Source: CAVTQY01 sp963736975 (GTDB lineage: Bacteria; Pseudomonadota; Alphaproteobacteria; Acetobacterales; Acetobacteraceae). From it: a stretch of DNA of 64,000 nucleotides. Below the pieces are notes generated by a model. That model did not search any database. It was not told the DNA's origin and saw only the letters and a program-made list of their open reading frames with translations. Shown here piece by piece: positions 8,091-15,325 of this stretch. The stretch lies in the NCBI GenBank assembly GCA_963736975.1, contig CAVTQY010000001.1, positions 2,790,001-2,854,000 of the forward strand, read 5' to 3'. How positions within the stretch are numbered: position 1 is the first letter of the stretch; every line of letters starts with the position of its first letter. Both the position numbers and the translations under genes were made by a program.

Positions 8091-9403
8091 TGCGCCGGGT
8101 TCTGCTTGTCCTTCTGGTGGTCGCGGTGGTCATGGCCGTGGCCTGGTTCCTTGCCGGGCTGCCGGGCACAGTCACTGCGCAAGTGGGCACCGTCACCTTC
8201 CAAGCGGCCGTCTCGGTGGTCGCGGTCGGCCTGCTGGTCTGCTTCGTGGTGCTCTATGTCTTGTTCCGGCTGCTCGGCGCGCTGGTCCGGCTGCCCCGCA
8301 CGCTTCGCGCAGAGCGAGCCGCCCGCAACCGCCGTACCGGCGATACCGCCACGACCCGCGCCTTGGTGGCGCTCGCCGCCGGAGAATCGGCCGATGCCCG
8401 CCGGGAAGCGGCACGGGCGCGCCGGCTGCTGGGCGACACCCCGCAGACCCTCCTGCTGGCCGCCGAGGCCGGGCGCATCGCCGGACGGCCGGAGGAATCA
8501 GAGGCCGCGCTGCGCCTCCTCACCGCGCGGCAGGATGCCGCCTTCCTCGGCTATCGCGGCTTGCTGCGCGACGCGGTGGACCGGCTGGACTGGGAGGCGG
8601 CGGCCGTGCTGGCCCGCGAGGCGGAGCAGGCGCATCCCGGCGCGGCCTGGCTGCGCGAGGAACGCGCCCGCCTCGCCGTCCGCACAGGGGCCTGGGGCGA
8701 TGCGCTGACCCTCGCCAATGCCGACGCGCCGAAAGCCGCGCTGGCCACCGCCGCCGCCGAGGCGGAGCCGAACCCGGCCCAGGCGCTTCGCCTGGCGCGG
8801 CAGGCCTGGAAGGAAGACCCGGGGTTCGCGCCGGCAGCGCTTGCCTATGCCCGGCGGCTCCGCGAGGCCGGGCGCGAGAGTCGCGCCCAGGCGGTGATCC
8901 GACAGACCTGGGCCAAGGCGGGCACGCCGAACCCGGAACTGGCCGAGTTTGCCCTCGCACCATTATCCGACAAGCTGGCCCGCTATCAGGCTGCGCAACG
9001 CCTCGCCAAGGCCAATCCGGAACACCCCGAGACCCGGCTGCTGTTGGCGCAAACGGCGGAAGAAGCGGGGCTGCTGGGCGAGGCGCGGCGCCATCTCGAG
9101 GCGGCTCAGGCGGCCGGGATGAACCAACGCCGGCTCTGGCTGCTGCTGGCCGCAATCGAGGAGCAAGAACACGGGGATACCGAGGCCGGCCGCCTTGCGC
9201 ATCGCGAGGCACTGCGCCGTGCGGCGAGCGCCGAACCCGATCCGGGCTGGTATTGCAACGCGTGCCGGACACCGCAGGCGCATTGGCAGGCTGTCTGTCC
9301 TTCCTGCGGCGCGGCCGGGACGCTGCGCTGGGGCGCCCCGGCCCCGTTACTAACGCCACGCCTGGAAAGCACGCATGAGGCCAGCGCCCGGCCGACAGCA
9401 TGA
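8090..9403 (+). CDS. hemY: HemY-like TPR membrane protein with C-terminal zinc ribbon
   Basis: The 437-residue protein begins with two transmembrane helices (about 4-24 and 38-62), the HemY N-terminal domain, followed by helical tetratricopeptide-like repeats to about residue 370. It is linked to haem biosynthesis by operon position; the biochemical role of HemY is not settled. Near the C-terminus WYCNACRTPQAHW...VCPSCG forms a CxxC...CxxC zinc-ribbon, recalling the rubredoxin-like end of LapB/YciM. The start overlaps the previous stop as TGATG. The name here means the TPR protein, not protoporphyrinogen oxidase. Confidence 0.85.
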   Translation: MRRVLLVLLVVAVVMAVAWFLAGLPGTVTAQVGTVTFQAAVSVVAVGLLVCFVVLYVLFRLLGALVRLPRTLRAERAARNRRTGDTATTRALVALAAGESADARREAARARRLLGDTPQTLLLAAEAGRIAGRPEESEAALRLLTARQDAAFLGYRGLLRDAVDRLDWEAAAVLAREAEQAHPGAAWLREERARLAVRTGAWGDALTLANADAPKAALATAAAEAEPNPAQALRLARQAWKEDPGFAPAALAYARRLREAGRESRAQAVIRQTWAKAGTPNPELAEFALAPLSDKLARYQAAQRLAKANPEHPETRLLLAQTAEEAGLLGEARRHLEAAQAAGMNQRRLWLLLAAIEEQEHGDTEAGRLAHREALRRAASAEPDPGWYCNACRTPQAHWQAVCPSCGAAGTLRWGAPAPLLTPRLESTHEASARPTA

Positions 9404-10128
9404 GAACTATGAGCTGCTGGTTCGCGTCGCGCAGCGGCAACCGCCGGTGCTCACGGCCGTGATGCATCCCTGTGATCAGGTCTCGATCGAAGGCGCCGTT
9501 GAGGCCGCTCGGCTGCAACTGATCGTCCCCGTCCTGGTCGGACGCCGGCCCGCATCCGCGCCGCAGCCGCAACCGCCAGGGTCGATATCGCTCCGTTTCA
9601 GCTCGTCGCATCGGCGCACAGCCACAACTCGGCGGTCGAGCTGGTCCGCCAGGGCAAGGCCGAAGCCCTGATTGAAGGGCAGCCTGCATACCGATGAGCT
9701 GATGGGCGCGGTGGTCGCCAACTCCGGCATCCGCACCGTGCGGCGAATCAGCCACTGCTTCGCCATGGACGTGCCGGGGCACGCGGACCCGCTGGTCATC
9801 ACCGATGCAGCGGTGAACATCGCCCCCACACTCGCCGACAAGATGGACATCGTGCAGAACGCAATCGACCTCGGGCACGCCATCGGCTTTCCCAAGATCC
9901 GGGTCGCCATCCTCTCGGCCATGGAGACGGTGAACCCCAAGGTGCCGTCCACGATCGAGGCGGCAGCCCTCTGCAAGATGGCCGACCGCGGCCAGATCAC
10001 CGGCGCCGAGCTGGATGGACCGCTGGCGCTCGACAACGCCATCAATCCGGAAGCCGCGGCAATCAAAGGGATCGTCTCGCCGGTCGCCGGTCGTGCGAAC
10101 GTGCTGGTGGTAGGTGACCGGGCCGGCG
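9375..10128 (+). pseudogene. phosphate acetyl/butyryltransferase, frameshifted and truncated
   Basis: The encoded pieces match the phosphotransacetylase family. An N-terminal part (ENYELLVRV, AVMHPCDQ, LIVPVLVG) ends near 9545. The sequence then continues in other frames (VDIAPFQLV, VELVRQGKAEAL) and finally runs uninterrupted from 9672 (KGSLHTDELMGAVV) through ISHCFAMDVPG, ITDAAVNIAP, PSTIEAAALCKMADRGQITGA and GIVSPVAGRANVLVV. After about 10125 similarity stops, so the final catalytic segment is missing. At least two frameshifts plus a 3' truncation make it non-functional. It follows hemY directly. Confidence 0.8.
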
Positions 10129-10267
10129 TTTTAGACGCTGACTCCCAGGAGCATCGTCGCGAGGGCGAAACCCGCATGGAGTCCGATCCGCCTCGTCATT
10201 CTTTCGAGGTTCATCTCAACGCCCCTGCAGATGACCGATCGATTTGCCTCAATCGCCGGGATCGCTC

Positions 10268-11674
10268 TTAATGTTGGACAATTCCTTTCAGACGAGCAAC
10301 GCTTATTTGCGCGTCACCAGTTGCAAACATGATGCCCACGGCAGCCGCCATAACTGCCGTGCACAACCACCCCATCGCCCATAGAGGCCGCGGCAAAACG
10401 AAACGGCCCATCACGTCCGGCCGCATCGCCATCAGCATGATGATCACCATCAGCGGCACCGCAACCACGCCGTTGATCACCGCCGACCAGAACAACGCCT
10501 TGATGGGATCGAGGTCAACGAAGTTGATGAGGATCCCTATCATAGTAGATACCGCGATCGTGCCGTAGAACGCCTTGGCATCCAACGGCTTGCGGTCGAG
10601 ACCGGTGGGCCAACCGAACGCCTCGCCCAGTGCATAGGCCCCGGAGCCGGCGAGCACCGGAACCGCGAGCAGGCCTATGCCGATGATGCCGACGGCGAAG
10701 AGGACGAAGGTGAATACCCCCGCAATCGGCCGCAGCGCCTCAGCCGCTTGCGCCGAGGTCTGGATGTTTATGATACCATGCGCATTCAAGGTCGCCGCGG
10801 TGCTGACGATGATGAACAGGCTGATGATGTTCGAGTAGCCCATCCCCACATACGTGTCGAAGCGAATCCGCCGGATCTCCGCCGGCGCCTCCTCCGGGTC
10901 GGCCAACAGCGTGTGCGCCGCCGTGTCGATCTGCTCCTCCTCGGCCTCCTCCGAGGACTGCCAGAAGAAGCAGTACGGCGTGATTGTCGTGCCCAGCACC
11001 GCGACGACGGTAACGACGTAATCCGCATGGAGGGAGAAATTCGGCACGAAAGTACCGATAGAGGACCAGCCCCCAAGGCACCTGCACCGCGAACGCGACC
11101 GCCACATAGGCGAGCAGCACGAAACTGGTCCATTTCAGGATGGCGACGTAGCGCTCGTAGCGGGAGAACACCTCAAGCCACACGCAGACGATCGCGAACC
11201 CGACGATATAGAGGCCGACCGAACCGCCGGTGAGCAGCTTGAGCGCCGCAGCCATCGCGCCGAGATCCGCGCCCAGATTGATAATGTTTGCCGTCAGCAG
11301 CAGCCCGATCATCGCGCGCAGCAGCCAGGGCGAGTAATGAGCGCGGAGGTTGCCGGCAATGCCCCGGCCGGTCACCCGCCCCATCCGCGCACTGATTTCC
11401 TGGATCGCCGCCATCAGCGGAAAGCAGAACAGCATCACCCAGCACATCGCGTAGCCGAACTGCGCACCCGCTTGCGAATAGGTAGCAATCCCGCTCGGAT
11501 CGTCGTCGGAGGCGCCGGTGATCAGTCCCGGGCCAAGTCGCGCGAGCAGCCCTCCTGCGCCGGGCCGCGGGCGGCACGATGGCGGGCGATGCGGCCGGCC
11601 AGCACGGCAAACGTCCCGTCGCCGGTGACGGCGAGGGCCGTTTGCCCGGTGCTGCTGCGCTGGTCGCGATCCAT
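10268..11674 (-). pseudogene. NRAMP-type divalent metal transporter, frameshifted
   Basis: Two overlapping frames reproduce an NRAMP (MntH-like) transporter with about ten membrane helices. ATG at 11674 has a GAGGTGAT binding site; the first 42 codons then shift to the frame carrying GPGLITGASDDDPSGIATY. A second shift near 11057 moves from VPWGLVLY into GTFVPNFSLHADY and on to the C-terminus. The first-helix motif reads DPSG, not DPGN, and the helix-6 motif reads TPY, not MPH, so canonical Asn and Met metal ligands are absent. This recalls the NRAMP-related subgroup with altered selectivity. Two shifts in conserved sequence mean a pseudogene or assembly errors. Confidence 0.8.
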
Positions 11675-11730
11675 GGATATCACCTCGGGGCAACTATACA
11701 GCGTACGGACACCACTTGCCGGGCCTTCCG

Positions 11731-11785
11731 TTCCCCCTCCCCTTGCGGGAGGGGAAAGGGGAGGGGGCGAAACCCAGGATGGCCG
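11731..11785 (+). repeat. GC-rich palindromic dispersed repeat, copy 1
   Basis: The core reads CCTCCCCTTGCGGGAGGGG and is followed by a purine-rich arm and a conserved GCGAAACCCAGGATGGCCGA extension. The copy at 12955-13018 has the same orientation and shares the extension. The pair brackets the hydrolase gene. Confidence 0.75.
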
Positions 11786-11852
11786 AAATACACCCGGACC
11801 GCCCGGCCTCAGGTGCGCGCAGTGAGTAGATTGTCAATTGCCGGAGTTCAAC

Positions 11853-12947
11853 ATGCGATCAGTTTGCTTGAGACAAAATGGCTTCACTCGCTTTTCCGTT
11901 GGCGTTGCCCTATGTTTCGCTATTATCTACTGCGGTCTCGTGACCTGGGGCGCGAGCGCTCTTGCCCAAACCGTGCTGCCGACTGCTCCGTATCCTGTCG
12001 GAATGGCACAGGTGGAATTTATCGACCCGGCCGAAGGCGGTAGACCTCTGGACTATATGCTGATCTACCCGGCCGCTCCGGATAGCGCCGCCGTTCCTTT
12101 CAAGATATTCTTGTCCACCAATTTGCATCTGTACAAGGATGCGCCGATCGTGTCCGATGGGCTGAAGCATCCGCTCGTCATGTTCTCGCACGGGGCCGGC
12201 GGCAATGGCTCGGGTTATGCCTGGTTCGGCGAATACCTGGCCTCGCACGGCTATCTCGTCGCCATGGTCTATCACTATCGAGCCAATACGTTCGATTCGA
12301 GCGCATTGTACGTGCGGAACAGAATCTGGCAGCGGCCGCGCGATGTCAGCCTGGACATCACCCATCTGCTCCAGGACAAGGTTTGGGGCCCACACATCGA
12401 CCCGAATCAGATTGGAGTGGCGGGGCATTCGCAGGGGGGATTTACCGCCATCTGGATCGGCGGCGCCAAGATCAATCCCGACTTGTTTCTGCAGTATCAG
12501 CGCGTATGGAAGAACAACCAAGTGGTACCCGCGTATCTGCGCGAACAAATGCGCCTTGACGCCGAACCCGCGCTTGACGTGCGCGACGATCGGGTGAAGG
12601 CGGCCTTTGCGATGGCGCCCGGCGATATTCAGGGATTCGGCATGGATGCGGCCGGGCTTCGGCACATGGCGATCCCAGTCTATATCATCGTCGGTGCCGG
12701 CGACACCACAACGCCGCCCAAGGAAAACGCCGAGTTTGCGGCGAAATATATCCCGCATGCTCAGCTCGACGTGCTGCCCGGCCCGGTTGGCCACGAGATC
12801 TTCGACAACGAGTGCGACCAGATAGGACGGGACAACTATCCCGAGGCCTGCAGCGATGCCCCCGGCGTGGATCGGGCCAAGCTGCACGAGTACATCGGGA
12901 ACGCCGCGTTGAAGTTCTTCGACAGGAATTTGGGCGTGCAGCAATAA
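11853..12947 (+). CDS. secreted alpha/beta hydrolase, dienelactone hydrolase-like
   Basis: The 364-residue protein has a cleavable signal peptide ending near ASALAQ (residue 39 from ATG 11853). It then shows an alpha/beta hydrolase fold: an FSHGAGGNGSGY oxyanion segment, the nucleophile elbow GHSQGG, an Asp in the VGAGDTTTPP region, and a candidate catalytic His in GPVGHEIF. It resembles the predicted dienelactone hydrolase/PAF-acetylhydrolase-like group (COG4188), which acts on esters; the substrate is unknown. GGAG six bases upstream supports ATG 11853 over the TTG at 11838. It stands alone, flanked by two copies of the GC-rich repeat. Confidence 0.85.
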   Translation: MRSVCLRQNGFTRFSVGVALCFAIIYCGLVTWGASALAQTVLPTAPYPVGMAQVEFIDPAEGGRPLDYMLIYPAAPDSAAVPFKIFLSTNLHLYKDAPIVSDGLKHPLVMFSHGAGGNGSGYAWFGEYLASHGYLVAMVYHYRANTFDSSALYVRNRIWQRPRDVSLDITHLLQDKVWGPHIDPNQIGVAGHSQGGFTAIWIGGAKINPDLFLQYQRVWKNNQVVPAYLREQMRLDAEPALDVRDDRVKAAFAMAPGDIQGFGMDAAGLRHMAIPVYIIVGAGDTTTPPKENAEFAAKYIPHAQLDVLPGPVGHEIFDNECDQIGRDNYPEACSDAPGVDRAKLHEYIGNAALKFFDRNLGVQQ

Positions 12948-12954
12948 ACAAATT

Positions 12955-13018
12955 CGCCTCCCCTTGCGGGCGGGGAAAGGGGAGGGGGCGGAACCAGGGA
13001 TAACCGAAGTGCCGCCCG
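12955..13018 (+). repeat. GC-rich palindromic dispersed repeat, copy 2
   Basis: This copy begins 8 bases after the hydrolase stop and has the same core (CTCCCCTTGCGGGCGGGG), the same purine arm and the same GCGGAACCAGGGATAACCGA-type extension as copy 1. It could act as a transcription terminator for the hydrolase gene. Confidence 0.75.
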
Positions 13019-13074
13019 CCGCTAACAAAAGGACGAAGCGCGCCTCGATGTGGTCCGGTCGCTTTGCCAACTCT

Positions 13075-13445
13075 GGGCCTGGATGGGCTGGCCGATGCAC
13101 CGGGCCATAGTCGCAAGGCCTCGATTGCGGCGGCGAACGTGGCGCGCGTTATTACCGCGGCGATGAGCCCGCCGCCAGGCAGACAATCACGTTGTTGCCG
13201 CCCTTGAGCAGATAACCGCAAGCTGATCACGCGCACCGAGGCGAACCACACTCACGTCGAATGGCTACGTTTCCTTAAGCAAATCGATCGGCAGACACCG
13301 GGTGGTCTCGACCTGCATCTGAGCGCCGACAACTATGCCACCCACAAACACCCGAAGGTGCAAGCGTGGTTGGCGAGGCACCCCCGCTTTAGAATGCATT
13401 TCACACCGACCTCGTCGTCCTGGCTCAATCCCGTCGGCGCCGATG
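13075..13445 (+). pseudogene. IS630-family transposase remnant with internal deletion
   Basis: An N-terminal piece (GLDGLADAP, then IAAANVARVITAAMSPPPG, 13077-13181) is followed within 60 bases by the C-terminal DDE part, with the middle of the gene missing. That part reads HTHVEWLRFLKQIDRQTP, LHLSADNYATHKHPKVQAW and HFTPTSSSWLNPV (13241-13445). The DNYATHK and TPTSSSWLN blocks are characteristic of IS630-type transposases. The E-containing end is replaced by unrelated sequence. Not functional. Confidence 0.75.
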
Positions 13446-13526
13446 ACGCCCTCAAGCCGGATGGCATTTCGGTGCTCGGCTATCGACAGGCCGTCTATTT
13501 CGTCGGCCTGCGGGGCTAGCTGCTAC

Positions 13527-14699
13527 TCACCGCCAGCCCCGCGCCATAACGGCTCGCTCCTGCGCGGAGGTAAGAGGCCTCCCGACGATACCGAGTCGGG
13601 GCATGTCATTGACGATCAGGGATCGCGCGGAGCGTCTCGCATTCGGGGAGGGCGGGCCGCCGCGCAGAAACAAATTAGAGGCCTCGTCCCCTCCGGGAAA
13701 AGCTGTACCGTTTGCGGCTGTGCTACTGCCGGCGGAACCAGACACGCTGCTTAGTCCACCGGCCGATTGGTTGCTGGCTACACCGCCCACCCCACCTGGG
13801 CTCCCGCTCGACTGGCTACTCCCTCCAGTTTGACCGCCGCCGCTGGCACTTCCCTGGCCGCCACCGCCGTTGCCGCCGCCGTTGCCACCGCCGCCACCGT
13901 TGCCGCCATTGCCGCCGCCACCGCCGCCAGCACCGCCGTTGCCACCGCCGTTGCCGCCACCGCCACCGCCGTTGCCGCCACCGCCACCGCCGTTGCCGCC
14001 GCCGCCGCCGCCGCCGTTGCCACCGCCGTTGCCGCCACCGCCGTTACCACCGCCGTTGCCGCCGCCGTTACCACCGCCGTTGCCGCCGCCGCCACCGCCG
14101 TTGCCACCGCCGTTGCCGCCGCCATTACCGCCGCCGCCGCCGCCATTACCGCCGCCGCCACCGCCGTTACCACCGCCGTTGCCGCCGCCATTACCGCCGC
14201 CGCCACCGCCGTTGCCGCCGCCGTTACCACCGCCGTTACCGCCGCCGTTACCGCCGCCGCCGTTGCCGCCGCCGTTGCCGCCGCCATTACCGCCGCCGCC
14301 GCCGCCGTTACCGCCGCCGTTGCCGCCGCCGTTGCCGCCGCCGTTACCACCGCCGTTACCCCCGCCGTTGCCGCCGCCGTTGCCGCCGCCGTTACCGCCG
14401 CCGTTACCGCCGCCGTTGCCACCGCCGTTGCCGCCGCCGTTGCCACCGCCGTTGCCGCCGCCGTTGCCACCGCCGTTGCCGCCGCCGTTGCCGCCGCCGT
14501 TGCCGCCGCCGTTACCGCCGCCGTTACCACCGCCGTTGCCGCCGCCGTTGCCACCGCCGTTGCCACCGCCGTTGCCACCGCCCTTGGCCAGCGTCTGGGA
14601 TGCCGAAATTGGCAAGAAATTGTCAGCAAGCACAAAGCTGACGGCTGTAGCTCCGGCTCTGCCGAGTATCCATCGCCGTGAAAACGCGAGATTTTTCAT
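13527..14699 (-). CDS. exported Gly/Asn-repeat protein
   Basis: The 390-residue product has a twin-Arg-like N-terminus (SRRWILGRAG followed by a hydrophobic stretch, processing possibly near residue 39). About 240 residues of nearly pure GGGN/GGN repeats follow, with a Gly-only block here and there and one Ala, then a Ser/Gly-rich linker. The C-terminus is ordinary sequence (ARRSARSLIVNDMPRLGI, PLTSAQERAVMARGWR). I recognise no family. A structural or adhesive surface role is guessed from composition only. The opposite strand is also open (PPLPPP repeats), but the export signal and the ordinary C-terminus favour this strand. ATG 14699 is preferred to TTG 14702. Confidence 0.6.
   Translation of the reverse strand: MKNLAFSRRWILGRAGATAVSFVLADNFLPISASQTLAKGGGNGGGNGGGNGGGNGGGNGGGNGGGNGGGNGGGNGGGNGGGNGGGNGGGNGGGNGGGNGGGNGGGNGGGNGGGNGGGNGGGNGGGNGGGNGGGGGGNGGGNGGGNGGGGNGGGNGGGNGGGNGGGGGGNGGGNGGGNGGGGGGNGGGGGGNGGGNGGGNGGGGGGNGGGNGGGNGGGNGGGGNGGGNGGGGGGGNGGGGGGNGGGGGGNGGGNGGAGGGGGGNGGNGGGGGNGGGNGGGGQGSASGGGQTGGSSQSSGSPGGVGGVASNQSAGGLSSVSGSAGSSTAANGTAFPGGDEASNLFLRGGPPSPNARRSARSLIVNDMPRLGIVGRPLTSAQERAVMARGWR
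13858..14583. repeat. 12-bp tandem repeat tract encoding Gly-Gly-Gly-Asn
   Basis: About 725 bases consist of near-perfect tandem units of the type GTTGCCGCCGCC (plus strand), with variants GTTACCGCCGCC and GTTGCCACCGCC and occasional extra GCC triplets, about 60 units in all. The length is a multiple of three throughout, so the reading frame is kept. Such tracts are prone to slippage and to mis-assembly. Confidence 0.9.
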
Positions 14700-14858
14700 C
14701 AACTCACCGTGCTTCGCCGCTCATTATGCGGCGCATGTCATCACACCGCCTGTGCTGATCACGATGGTCTGCCCACATCACATCTCAGTTACCAACTCCC
14801 TCGCCAGTGTATTTGTGCATGCCTTGGTTTCTAATAACACGACCAAATCTCGAGTGCC

Positions 14859-15233
14859 ATGAAGCACCTGTTCATGATCGCCACACTCGTCGGGTTGTCG
14901 GCCTGTGCGGTTCCGAACATGGCGCCGCCGGGTGAGCTTCCGCCTCTAAGCGCGATAGCTCAAGCGCGGCGCTTCGCCGCCTGGCAGCATGCACTCGAGC
15001 ACAATGCGTCTGGGAAAACTAGCTTGTGGAAGGTTTCTGCGAACCTGCGCGGCAGCATCGCCCCTATCGATACCTATTTTTCTAATACTGATGGATGGTG
15101 TCGAGACTACGAGGAGATGATAGCGAGCGGAGCAAAACGATATGGAGTAGTTGGAATCGCGTGTCGCAAGCGCGGGCGGCGTTGGTTGGTGTTGGACATT
15201 CGACCATTCACTGAAGCAGCCTCGGCTCAATAG
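14859..15233 (+). CDS. small lipoprotein, surface-antigen-like
   Basis: The 124-residue protein has a short lipoprotein signal (LVGLSAC, Cys near residue 16) and a small C-terminal domain with paired cysteines: GWCRDYEEMI...GVVGIACRKRGRRWLVLD. This C-x(n)-AC-x-W pattern resembles the end of the RT0821/Lpp0805 (17-kDa-type) surface antigen family of outer-membrane lipoproteins. It is divergent from the repeat protein, with about 160 bases of upstream DNA. Function unknown; the family link is tentative. Confidence 0.6.
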   Translation: MKHLFMIATLVGLSACAVPNMAPPGELPPLSAIAQARRFAAWQHALEHNASGKTSLWKVSANLRGSIAPIDTYFSNTDGWCRDYEEMIASGAKRYGVVGIACRKRGRRWLVLDIRPFTEAASAQ

Positions 15234-15325
15234 GCAGGCTTTGCGCGCTCTGGATCAGGAGTGATTCCTTCCCGCTTGTCCCTGGATGACCTGAAAAACC
15301 TCGGTTGGACTTGACCGCAGACACC

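Noticed and set aside
10130..10265. Short minus-strand frame MNLERMTRRIGLHAGFALATMLLG
   Set aside because: It looks like a signal-like hydrophobic peptide but stops after 27 codons; no gene can be assigned and it may be chance at a rearrangement junction.
13858..14583. Possible CRISPR-like repeat array
   Set aside because: The repeats are contiguous 12-bp coding units with no spacers of unique sequence and no cas genes.
13870..14862. 330-codon frame of PPLPPP repeats on the plus strand
   Set aside because: It is the complement of the Gly/Asn repeat tract. The minus strand has an export signal and a normal C-terminal segment, and the plus frame has neither.
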